Below are positions 1-9,388 of a stretch of DNA of 16,962 nt, piece by piece. The notes beneath the pieces are model-generated. The model saw nothing but the letters and a program-made list of their open reading frames with translations. It did not search any database and had not been told where the DNA came from. The DNA is from Isohypsibius dastychi (Eukaryota > Tardigrada > Eutardigrada > Parachela > Isohypsibiidae), in contig JAQIWT010000633.1 in the NCBI GenBank assembly GCA_034696485.1, positions 1 to 16,962 of the forward strand, given 5' to 3'. Position 1 is the stretch's first letter, and the number at the start of each line of letters is the position of its first letter. The translations under genes were made by a program, and so were the position numbers.

Positions 1-31
1 ACGCTCAGGCTAGGCCCTAACCGTCGTCCGC

Positions 32-64
32 ACAATAAAAACAATAAAACAATAAAACAATAAA
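32..64. repeat. short tandem repeat (ACAATAAA)n
   Basis: About four imperfect copies of an 8-base unit, ACAATAAA or AATAAAAC, lie head to tail. The run is A/T-rich and directly precedes the CCCA-rich minisatellite. It looks like simple microsatellite expansion and no gene is visible here. On the minus strand it reads as repeated TTTATTGT. Confidence 0.75.
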
Positions 65-310
65 GTGCCCACGCCCACTCGCCCACACTTTCCCGCCCAC
101 ACATGGGTGAAATCTTATTCGATCTGATTAATACTTCAACTTCATTTCAGCCCCACCCATATGCACACCCATTCGCCCAGTCGCCCATTCGCCCACTCAT
201 CCGCCCACTTGTCGACTAAACTTTTTTTATTGCTCGAATACCACAACTATAAGTCGTGGTCACCCAAGCACCCACTCTCTCACCCATCCACCCATTCACA
301 CATGGGCGAA
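65..310. repeat. degenerate CCCA-rich minisatellite
   Basis: The stretch is dominated by variants of CGCCCA, CACCCA and CACCCAT, for example CGCCCACTCGCCCAC near 75 and CACCCATCCACCCATTC near 280. It is interrupted around 110-150 and 215-265 by ordinary A/T-rich sequence. Two similar short palindromic blocks end the two main repeat runs, at about 96-111 and 291-310; both contain CACACATGGG. The complementary strand carries many GGGTG and GGGCG runs spaced closely enough for possible G-quadruplexes. The short open frame through the block is only the repeat translated, not a protein gene. Confidence 0.7.
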
Positions 311-823
311 CCCGTTTTCCGTCATTCGGATTTTCAACAATAAAGAACTAGCGCTAATCTTACTTCCGTCACGTACACGTTGACCGACATGTATTAATCA
401 TAATTTATTCTCGATCCAGAACACATCAAAGTGTCTTACCTTTACAGGATTTCCAATCTGTGGCTACCTCCATCTGCACCACCAACAACCTGCACCATCG
501 TCTTCGCATCCTCAGCTCCACATGCTCCACTCTGGATTTCCCGCTGATGATTTATTGCAATTACGGAAATATAAACAAACCGTATGTACATTTTGCTGCA
601 CTGCAAACGTGTTTCTAAGTGTATTCTCTGCTTCCAGGTGACGCACCAAACGTAAACATTCATCATGATTCGCCCCCCGTCTCGTATACATTCTTCGTAA
701 ATCCCGCCCATCTCCTCATCTTACTTAAATGGGATTGGCATCCATATCTCCGCTCTCTTCATTATGACGTTCAACTCTCAAATCGATAGCTTCTTTTGCT
801 CTTTATTATTATAGTATTACTTC
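311..823. other. 3' flank of the Helitron gene; no confident gene
   Basis: This is sequence downstream of the minus-strand Helitron gene. Minus-strand AATAAA signals appear as TTTATT at 802-807 (about 20 nt after the favoured stop), 551-556 and 404-409. A weak minus-strand coding candidate lies at 442-691 and is listed separately. Nothing else recognisable was seen. Confidence 0.5.
442..691 (-). CDS. possible small two-exon gene or stray exon with coiled-coil character
   Basis: Two exons, 691-590 and 543-442, would be joined by a 46-bp intron (GTACAT..ATCAG), close to the length of the other introns here. The product would be 67 aa. Its first half (around LVRHLEAENTL) has a heptad-like spacing of leucines and charged residues, while the second half is glycine-rich and featureless. 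The same DNA can also be read unspliced as an 89-codon frame. No family is recognised. It may be an exon of something larger, 3'UTR of the Helitron gene, or no gene at all. Confidence 0.18.
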
Positions 824-1458
824 TCAATGGACTGGCATCGAAACGGTACTGGCTGACTCTTCAGTTGTCGGCAATAAAACAATTAAACCTTCTTTCGCCA
901 TGCGCTCAATTAATTTCACAAACATCGCGCCAGTCATGACGGCTTCGTCAAGGTCATCGGTTGCTACATGATTCAGCTGCATCCAATTAACCAATTCCAA
1001 GAGCGTGATGTTCCCCATATCATCTGCACAAAGAACATTGTGGTTATGAAACACTCTGTATTCTAGCTTCTAACCCACCCTTTTCCCTTGTCCGCATGTG
1101 ATCAATGATCTCCTCTCCGAATTTCTCATATTCACCGTCTTTCAACTCTGCCGACTCCATGGGCTCTGTGAAATGTTATATTTTGGCTGCATTCTCACTA
1201 CACAACGAGCAATTACTCACCCGTTATTGGCACATAGATAGCGTTTGCAGACTGTTCATCAGCATTCCCTACAGAAAAGTTATATACGTCCAATCCAAGA
1301 TTTCCCCTCAGCTCACCCCCCGAACCGAAATCCGGAACCTCATCTTCATCCGTGGACGACTCTTCCGACGTTTCCGCGTGATCCCTGTCGGCATCGCCAT
1401 TTTCTGATTCCTCATCCACCATGTCATCTTCGCTTACTGAAACACTCAGTTCTCCTTC
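824..1458 (-). other. acidic linker and winged-helix-like C-terminal extension of the Helitron protein (exons 9-11)
   Basis: These three exons encode about 174 aa after the helicase ends. The first part is very acidic (EDDMVDEESENGDADRD and ESSTDEDEVPDF). The last part, around DDMGNITLLELVNWM and FVKLIERMAKEGLIVLL, has the helix-turn-helix-strand rhythm of a winged helix. The pattern reminds me of the acidic linker plus winged-helix chromatin-binding region that follows the HORMA domain in Hop1/ASY1-type proteins. That resemblance is from memory and weak. The exon could be a captured host fragment, a real fusion, or a separate host gene whose 5' exons are not here. Phases match across the 47-bp intron 1505-1459 and across both later introns. 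Confidence 0.5.
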
Positions 1459-4400
1459 CTGGAATAGAACCCAGATCACTTCCAATGATTTCTCATTCCT
1501 TTTACTCTTAATAAGTTTCTCACCCGGCTCCTCACTCCCAATCGATGATATTCATTCGCAACTACTAGATAACGGGACGACGGCCCGTCCGTCATCATTT
1601 TGTAAAGCAAACCAATTGGCAGTGAACCGATTGAAAGGTTTCGAGATTCAGGGACTCGACTCAGAGAAGTATATAGCATACCAACTCCTCCTGGTGTCCG
1701 AACATGAACCACTATTTTGCCAAGTGTCAAACCTTGACATTTATAATTGGTCACCGCGTAACACAGGCGCAAAGGAAACTGCTCCCTTTTCCATCGACTC
1801 GCACCCGATTTACCGGGGAACTGTGCCATGACATGGGCAACTTCGACGATGTACCCACTATCAATCAAATGCATATACTTCTTTAGAAATATTTTACACT
1901 CTCTTACGGTCCAGCTGGATTCTTCTCTCCTGTCAACTTTCCAGTTTCCTTATTCTCCAACAAAATCCGAACTCGCCCGGTGCGATCACGTGGCAAGCCC
2001 ACGACAGTCCCGATCGCCCCGTTGTAGATCCCATCCTCGAGGTTGATGTTTCGCAGAATCATGACTTTCGCTCCAACTTTCAGAAGCACAGTTTTAGCCA
2101 ATCCGCCACACTTGTTGACATCTGTTGGTATTTGCTCTGCTCCCGCGACTCCTCTCGCTGAGATCAGGGTATCCTTAGCAGGAAATGAAACTGATACGCC
2201 AGCTATCTTCTTCAGATGGAATGCGTTTTCCCGATCCACGTCGATGTTCCACTCATAGATATGAATGGCATCCGTCCAATTTTCAATATTCTTACAATGC
2301 TGATTCTGTCGCTCAGTAAGGAAGGTCAAGATCGGCAACGTCATCCCCCCAGTCCGAATTACATTCAGCATGTCCAACCAAGCCGAGTCTCCTTTCTGTC
2401 GTTCGTTTTGTCTGAACTCGAAGGTCTTGAACAAATTCCACAGTTCTCGGATGATAACATTCTTGCATTCAAAAAGCCAAGGACTCATGACTGGCGGCAG
2501 TTGATAGAAATCTCCAAGAAGTATCATGCTCATTCCTCCGAAGGGCTTCTTGTTGTCACGTATCTGCTGGAGGCGTTCTGACATAGTCAACAAGAGCTGC
2601 GGAGTTAGCATCGAAATTTCGTCCACCACAACATATTCGATCCCGCTGAACTGTCGTCTTTTTTCCTTGACTCTTTCGTCCCTCAACGGTGATACCGAAA
2701 CCAGATTGGTGTCCATTTTTCCCTTGCCACCCTTCAGTTCATCCGGCGTAACTCCAAACAAACTATGCACGGTCATTCCGCGTATATTATACGCCGCAAC
2801 ACCTAATTCGCTTAGTTTTTAACGAAGGTCAGTTTTGATATTGAGATAACTCACCTGTTGGCGCAGCAGTCACGATCAAATTCTTGCCTCCGGAAATGGC
2901 TCCCAAATAATTCCTAATGTTGTCTACCCAAAATGATTTACCACTGAAAATAAGTTGATAATATCATTCAGATATACTATAAACTATACAGTTAATTTTA
3001 AGATAATACCTTCCGGCGCCACCAGTGACGAACATACACACAGCTTCCTTCTTCAATAGCGTCCTCTTTGTCATGACGTAGTCCATGGCTTTCCTCTGAT
3101 ATTTGTTCATTTTCCGAACGTTCGCCATCCAGTCTTTCGGGACGGAATACGAAAGCATCTTGACATTGGAGTCTTGAATTTTACCGTGGCCACCCTCATT
3201 ATCCTCAAGGTTATTCAGTTCTTCCTCATAATCGTATAATTCCTGACTGTCTTCGTCATCGTCCGATTCATCGTCCACAACTGGAATACTCCGGATCAGC
3301 GCTGCCACATCTTCTGCTGACTTAAGTTTAACAAGATCGAGATGTCGGGCGACTTCTTCATGAAAACTCCAGTGCGGAATAACACAATAGCGCATCTCTT
3401 TTCTTGTTTGGGCCCTGTCAAACACGGCAACATTTTCTTCGTCCGACACGCCCAGTTCGTCTTCCGAACGATGTGGCAAGAAGGCTGCCATGTAGTGAAA
3501 CGCCAAATCAGAGTATTCTGATGGGGTAGGTCGAAAACGAACGCAGATGGGAGTAATCCGTCGTATTGCGTAGTGCCCACTGAATGGCGGCAGGAGCTGA
3601 CCGTGCTCCGGGATGTCGATCTTCCGTTTCAGACAAGATTTCTTCCTCGTCTCCAGCTGCGCTGCCGTTATAATTTCGAAGAAACGCACAAATCCAGCCT
3701 GACATTCATACTCCAAGAATAATGGCCGAGCCAGGTATCGATCCCACTTGGTATGTACCAAAGTGGCCGTTGATCCAGGTTCCAGCTTCTCAATCTCCGC
3801 TCGCGTCTTGAAAAAATACATACGACTGGCTCTTCTGTTCGTATCAACGAATACCACTCGGACATCTGAATACACATATGGCAGACCCAACCCTTGCAAG
3901 GCAGCTTCTTGAGCTGATAGGGAACGCATCCGCAGGAAAGCCATTCCAGTCTTGAAGAAAATCCGCTCGGCTGCCGCATTACTGTTCTTTGCTAACGCCA
4001 GTTCGATTTCGTTGCGCAGATTTTCACGGTTAACTGGCTCGGACTTCGTCAGGTACACGAACAGATACATTGCCAGACCCACGGCACCTCTGATCTGAAA
4101 GAATTAGATCAGATCAGGTTAAACCATGAAGATCAGACTATACCATTTGGATGTCCATGTTGGCTCCCCATAAGAGCAGCAATAACCGGTTATACGCGTT
4201 AGTGAGAGTCTCCCACGGCATACGACGAAGTCGATAAAAATGCCGCTGTGCTTGCTTGCTCCTCAGGTCCAACAATGTAGTCTCCGGACAGGCCTTGAAC
4301 GGCGCACCGAAACGACAGAATTTTCCACCCGCCTTCCGGCAACAGTTCGAGCAACGATGTTGCTGTAGGTTTTTCACTAAACCATGCAAGACGGCATCTT

Positions 4401-6483
4401 CCTCTTCGGTGGGTAAGGAAACAGTAATGTACTTATCAATAAAATCCCGGACTTGACGATGTTCAAACATGTTATCTGGATTCGGTGCTTCAGCAATCCA
4501 GAAGAGACAATGGTAGTGGACACTACCCCGCATCTGGAACTCCGCCCTGATGAAGTAATGCAGCACTTTGCCGATTGGATTGACCTTCTCATCCAGGATA
4601 AACCGAAGCAACGCACGAAAACGTTTCTCCACGTGCCGCATCACGATAACCGGGTTGCGACGAACATAATCCTTCCGTTCTTCGTGAGTGAGGTCGGCAA
4701 TAATACTTGCATCATGAGTTTGCAATATTTCATGAAATATATCCGGCCACCCGGCGTCATTCGCTGAAAAGGTGACAAAAAATGTGGGTGGTCCCCACAC
4801 CGCACACCTAGCGAGTACATCCTGCAATATTTTCGCCCAATAAGGTATTGTTCCTCGCACCTTGAAAAAAAATGTTCACAGACACCAGAAAGACAAACAC
4901 GAATCAAGTCCTCACCTGTTGGACATGTTTGAAGTTCTTGGGCGACGCAATATTTACAGACTCAGCCAGGTAGTCTTCTTTCGACGGATTCGCACTCGTA
5001 TGCAATCGAGTATATACTCCGGACTGTGACTGGAGCATTCGGAGTGAAGACTGGTTAGCCATATGAAATAACCATGGCATGCTGTCACGAAATCTGGAAT
5101 CAGCCTGGAGTAATCTCGCCTTTAGGTACTTTGAGAACGACAATCGGACATCCCGCTTCTGGGTGAAATCATTCCGTCCGTCTGGAAATAACAAAACATG
5201 TGCACCCGCCTCCCATCGCGGATGATTGAACATATTTGTGGGTCTCTCCGTAATCCGAAGCTCATCTGCTGGTAATCTCGATGTACTTTTGACGGCATCT
5301 CGAGTCGGTAATGGGTCAAGGGGCATAAATGACAAATAATCGTAAACAGGAACATTCTCGGCTTGCATTTCATCCGGTTCGGGGAACAAGTACTCGAAGC
5401 GCGCGTCTTCAAACCGTACGTCCGCGTAGAGTTCGTTGTTTTCCCGCAAATACATCAGCGCCGCAATCAGCATCCTGATTCGAACTGGCTGACCTTTCCG
5501 GACGAAATTTGAGTCCTGGAAAACTAGCACTTGATTGTCCGGAAGTTTTTTAAGGAACTTGGTGATATCGTGGGGAAACTGAATACATAATCCTCGACTT
5601 CCGGTCTGGCCACCACTTGGAAGTTTTACAAGCGTCTGACAGGCTCGGTTTACCGCAAGCAGCAATCGTTCGAAACTGTTCAGCATCATCAACTCCGGAG
5701 GAATTCTGGCAGCGCCCATATTGTTTGCAATGGAAGTAGCGGGAACATTTCCTTTTTTAATAGCGTTCCAACAGCAGTCACAAAAATAAAGATGCGTTGT
5801 CTCTTCGTTGTAGATGTCATCCTCGAGCAAACGTCTGCATGCTTCATCCACCTTCTCCCGGCAAATCGCTAAATTTCGCAGGTGGATTGATGTCTGATCA
5901 CCAAATCTAGTACAGCTTGCACAGTTAAGAGTAGACGTAGACAAAACTGTTTTCCTGAAGAGATTGACCGCCCTCCGGGTATTTGCATCTTCAAACTTGT
6001 CCGGTTCGACGAGATAGGTTTTCGCATGTCGGAACCAAATATCTGGATCTGAAACGGAAGCTGTCCCTCTACACCATCGAAATATTTTGACTTAATCCAC
6101 GTACCACGCATTAAATCGGGTCTGGTTTCCACTAATAATGACGCCAATTGTAGAACTTCTTTAAAATCCGAGTTCTCCACTTCTAAATCAAAATGCAAGC
6201 TTCAGACAGTAACAACGAAATATTGTTCCATTCAATAAATACCAGTTTCATATCCAAACGCACTCCGAATATCTGTACATACTGACGTGAACAGATCTTT
6301 CATTTGCACTCGACCATGCTCGCTGCTGTCCCCAAGAAGGTTTTCCAAGCAATGACACAATTCCACAACGTCGTCCATATCATACGAGTCTGGAACAGGA
6401 ACGGAGACCTCATGATCGAACAAAAAACGCACGTGTTCACAGAAGTCGTCGATCGATTCCTTCGTTACTGCTGAATTGTCCAT
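824..6483 (-). CDS. Helitron-type Rep/PIF1-like helicase, multi-exon, with unusual C-terminal extension
   Basis: Exons: 6483-6243, 6182-6105, 6048-4916, 4860-4144, 4094-3010, 2943-2855, 2802-1908, 1857-1506, 1458-1221, 1165-1079 and 1023-824. All ten introns are 47-66 bp GT..AG and keep the frame, giving about 1704 aa. Residues about 180-300 resemble DUF6570 (cysteine pairs, then IPPELMMLNSFERLLLAV and GGQ). The Rep endonuclease follows, with FVTFSANDAGWPDI, the HUH motif VHYHC (His599/His601) and the tyrosine pair YLFVY (Tyr733/Tyr737). The helicase has Walker A GGAGSGKS (Lys1087), APTGVAA, Walker B VVVDEISML (about 1172-1180), GDFYQLPPV, YAVT..KCQG and SLSRV. All active-site motifs look intact. 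Such proteins nick and unwind DNA for rolling-circle transposition. Residues 1531-1704 are an acidic plus winged-helix-like tail, described separately. A weak donor at 849 with an acceptor at 793 could instead extend the C terminus to 725. Confidence 0.85.
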
Positions 6484-6498
6484 GTCTCTACTATATGC

Positions 6499-6517
6499 AC
6501 TCTACTGAACGTAGAGT
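6499..6517. repeat. perfect 7-bp-stem inverted repeat just upstream of the Helitron gene start
   Basis: ACTCTAC, a 5-base loop and GTAGAGT form a perfect hairpin, 16 bp upstream of the minus-strand ATG at 6483. It could be a 5'UTR hairpin or part of the element's subterminal structure. No terminal Helitron signature (5' TC, 3' hairpin plus CTRR) could be assigned with confidence. Confidence 0.5.
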
Positions 6518-6813
6518 ACATACAGTATAATCATAAATACATAATCATTTCAACTATAACGGAGAAAATATGAGCCGCACAATAAAATCGAATTTTAACC
6601 GAACTTGGAATAAAAACCAAAACATGGTAACTGGGTATCGGCCAACTCAGTAGCCAGCAAATTCGGTAATAGTAACCATCTTGACTTCCTCTCCCCCCCC
6701 CCCCCTACCCTTCTGACTAATAACCTTGAACAATTCTCCAGTTCTATTTGTTTACATTCCGCATTCAGAATTCCGATAATTATTCCTATATCGAATTCCG
6801 TTTCCGTTTCGCG
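6518..6813. other. divergent intergenic region with a C13 homopolymer
   Basis: This is the shared upstream region of the minus-strand Helitron gene and the plus-strand F-box gene. It contains a run of 13 C at 6693-6705 and a CCGCACAATAAAA copy at 6575-6587 that repeats the sequence at 28-40. No TATA box is convincing on either strand. Confidence 0.5.
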
Positions 6814-7754
6814 ATGTCTCATTTTAATATCTGTTCCCTGCCAATAGAAATTCTCGTGCGCATCTTCTCATTCCTTAACATCGTTGACAGAGCAAAGTGC
6901 GGCGGGTACGTGAGTTGTGGTTTTTAACCATGTTGAATATTGACTGTATTTCTTTAATAGAACATGTCGTTTCTGGAACGCTTTCATTAAAGAAAAGAAA
7001 TTCTTTCCTGAAGTCGTGATTGATCTCGCCTCTCGTATTCAACCCGATAATGAATCGCTCCACATAGACAGCTGCGACGCATGGTTTTCCCTTATGCAGA
7101 CCGGATGTTGCACTTCAAACCTCGCCATCACGGCCAGAATCGAAACCGTTTCCTCGTTTCCACGAATTAAATTTCAAAAGACTACGTCGAAGTCCTCTCA
7201 TGGTTCTTGTGTCGATTGCTGTCAACATTGGATTGAGTCAGTCTTCGATCAACTAATCTTATGCGGGAACCAACCCATCATTATCTTCACTGATCTGGAC
7301 ATTGACCTTGTTAGTCTTTTGGATTTCTGTCACTACCTGAATTTATATAAAAGCATCCTGCTGTCTAAATGTCGACTTTTCGTGCGCGGGACAGCCAATG
7401 TCGGTATATGCTTCGATTCCGTGACTCTTCGCGTGCCCCCACCATCGACAAACCGTCGCTCAATTTATTCTGCTGTCCCATCTGCATTCCCACTGCGCGA
7501 ATTGAGATCCTTCAAAATACGCTTTGATAGCGTTCTCGAACCAAATCGTCCAAAATTTTCATACGGCGACTTTTGTGAATTACCCGTAAATGTGGTCGAG
7601 ATTCTCTCTAGGTAATTTTCATAAATTCGTATATGATCCGTTCTCGATTTCATGTGCCGGTCTCTACAGGATTTTCTGGGAGGCCGATTCCAAGGATGGC
7701 GGGCTTGCTTTCTTTTCTGCAGTCAAGACTTCCGGGCATAAGTCTCGCGGATGA
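6814..7754 (+). CDS. F-box protein
   Basis: Exons: 6814-6905, 6961-7611 and probably 7670-7754, with 55- and 58-bp introns, giving about 275 aa. The N terminus reads LPIEILVRIFSFLNIVDRAK and then, across intron 1, GGTCRFWNAF. This is a clear F-box (residues about 8-45), the Skp1-binding motif of SCF ubiquitin ligase substrate receptors. The remaining 220 aa are cysteine-containing and show no repeat I can name, so the substrate-binding part is unknown. The 3' end is uncertain. Without the second intron the frame stops at 7613-7615, only two codons after the splice donor. An open segment at 7751-7945 (around FTKFTTGSSMKSLYIDYC) looks protein-like but is in another frame and I could not splice it in. 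Confidence 0.75.
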
Positions 7755-8092
7755 CCTCACTCGACCGCTGTCAGCTGCCTTTTTTTTCGCTCGTGTTTTT
7801 ATTTCATGTTCTATTTCATTATTTCAACGGAGAGAATTGTGACTATTCGATCAAGAAATTCTTTACAAAGTTTACAACCGGGTCTTCAATGAAATCCCTG
7901 TATATTGATTACTGCTACTCCTCGTTACTTCGTATCCTTTCGTAGAACACAGGTTACTATATAACTATGCGCCAGTGCGAGACTGCAACGTACAGACCGT
8001 CGTGACTTCATATTTTTCAATTAATTGTGCTGAACGGTTCCTCCATTTCTTATTTTCTCCTTCACGTGCTGGCTCCTACACCAAACTCGATC
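7755..8092. other. F-box 3' region and RING gene upstream region
   Basis: The first half contains an open frame to 7945 with some protein-like character and a T-rich tract at 7780-7830 that could be an intron tail. The second half holds a TATA-like sequence (7958-7964). The border between the two genes cannot be fixed from sequence. Confidence 0.4.
7958..7964 (+). promoter_or_regulatory. TATA-like element upstream of the RING gene
   Basis: TATATAA lies 129 bp upstream of the chosen ATG at 8093. Transcription would start near 7988-7995 and give a 5'UTR of about 100 nt. This rests on the motif and spacing only. Confidence 0.3.
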
Positions 8093-8973
8093 ATGTCGAA
8101 CATTTTTCCTGTTGGTCTATCAACTGCCATGTCAAGCGGATCGCCGGGAACGCAGTCGACCAGTCTACCAGAATTAATCCAAGAAATCCCATGGTATGGA
8201 GATATGGTCATGATGTCAAGCAAGAAACCCCGAAAACCAAGCCCTCGTCAAAAGGTAAATTTTGCATATCGTTCGACAGTCTGAAAAATAACACACTGTA
8301 TCTGAATTACAGTTGTTTCGCTTGCAAGCCGCGTATTATTGTATATTCCGGTCAAGGAAACCGAGGCACGCTCTCGTCAGAAGAATTCGTCGACTGAAGG
8401 AGGAATGTCGCGCCAAAACTAATATGGTGAACAACTTGACCGAACAATATGGTGCCTTGGTTGACGATTTCAACGAACTGGTTGACGACATGACGATCAT
8501 GAACGAGAAAGGAGCAGATGTAAACATGAGATTCCTCAAATGTTTGCAATTCCTCAAATTCCTCTATTTTGCATTTTTTTTCCAGTTGGATTACGAGTGC
8601 GAAGAACTGAAGTTCGAAGTGGGACGGTTGAGAGCGGATGATATCGCGCAGAAAAACGAGATCCTCGCCATCACTGAGAAACACTATCAAGAAAACTCAT
8701 CACCCATTCTCTGCCACATCTGTGAAGTTTATGTACGTACAAGCATAAATCCCTTGGCCTTAAATTAATTCGTTCTGTTTGCAGAAAGACAGCAAAGAAA
8801 GTGACTTCGCGAACTTCGGATGCCAACACGTCTATTGCCTCACATGCGCAGTAAAGTGGCATTTGACGAATTCGGAAGAACGTGAGCTTGATCCGTCTCT
8901 ACCAGGTCTTGGATGTCCGCAATGCAAACTGCCCCAGAAAGAACCACCTCGTCAGCTGTACATTCACTTCTGA
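8093..8973 (+). CDS. coiled-coil protein with C-terminal C3HC4 RING finger (likely E3 ubiquitin or SUMO ligase)
   Basis: Exons: 8093-8254, 8313-8519, 8586-8732 and 8785-8973. All introns are phase 0 and 52-66 bp, giving 234 aa. Residues 1-60 are low-complexity, serine-rich and basic. Residues about 75-155 are charged and heptad-like (for example LTEQYGALVDDFNELVDDM), as in a coiled coil. The RING is Cys166-x2-Cys169-x15-Cys185-x-His187-x2-Cys190-x2-Cys193-x22-Cys216-x2-Cys219, complete and split by the last intron. RING proteins bring an E2 enzyme to a substrate, and the coiled coil probably gives dimerisation or targeting. The coiled-coil-then-RING order resembles BRE1/RNF20 in miniature, but I see no specific match. 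The ATG at 8093 is the first methionine in the frame that runs into the RING. Confidence 0.85.
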
Positions 8974-9388
8974 TTTAATTCATTGCGGAAGTAGTTTGGC
9001 CACAAGAGTTCTTTCTTTTGATGTTTTATTTGTCTTTCCTTCTGCAGTCCGCCTGATTATCAGCGTGCCAGGAGAAACTGAATTTTTGCTCGATGTTCAC
9101 CAAAGTTGCCCTTGATGAATTTTATTTTGACTCGTGAATACGTTCGATCTTTTGTGGTGGTTTTACCAGATATCCGAACTTTTTTATTCTCAAAATGAGC
9201 CCTCCCAACTTTTGGATGATGATTTCACCACGAAAAACCCGATATAAAAAAAAACTTTGAAATCATTTCGGTTGCAGCGTAATCACTGGGTGAATTTTTC
9301 GAACTAAAACTGAAAAACCGAAAAACCGTCCCGGTAGCAAAGTCCTGTAGCAAGAGCCAGTACAGGAAAACATACCTAACGCCACGTT
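8974..9388. other. convergent intergenic region
   Basis: This separates the plus-strand RING gene and the minus-strand HMG-like gene. Minus-strand AATAAA signals (TTTATT at 9183-9188 and 9121-9126) may serve the HMG-like gene. A short duplicated GAAAAACCG occurs near 9312-9328. No gene was seen. Confidence 0.5.

Noticed and set aside
241-259. Imperfect hairpin (CCACAACT, 3-base loop, AGTCGTGG) as the Helitron 3' terminal hairpin
   Set aside because: No CTRR terminus follows at the expected short distance on the minus strand, and the stem has a mismatch.
1858-1907. Apparent frameshift in the helicase between the segments ending at 1904 and starting at 1874
   Set aside because: A 50-bp intron (donor GTAAGAG at 1907, acceptor GATAG ending at 1858) restores the frame and drops only non-conserved sequence, so no pseudogene call is needed.
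3296-3979. Minus-strand open frames overlapping the Rep/helicase linker (3296-3580, 3508-3705, 3668-3979)
   Set aside because: They are out-of-frame readings of the long Helitron exon 4094-3010.
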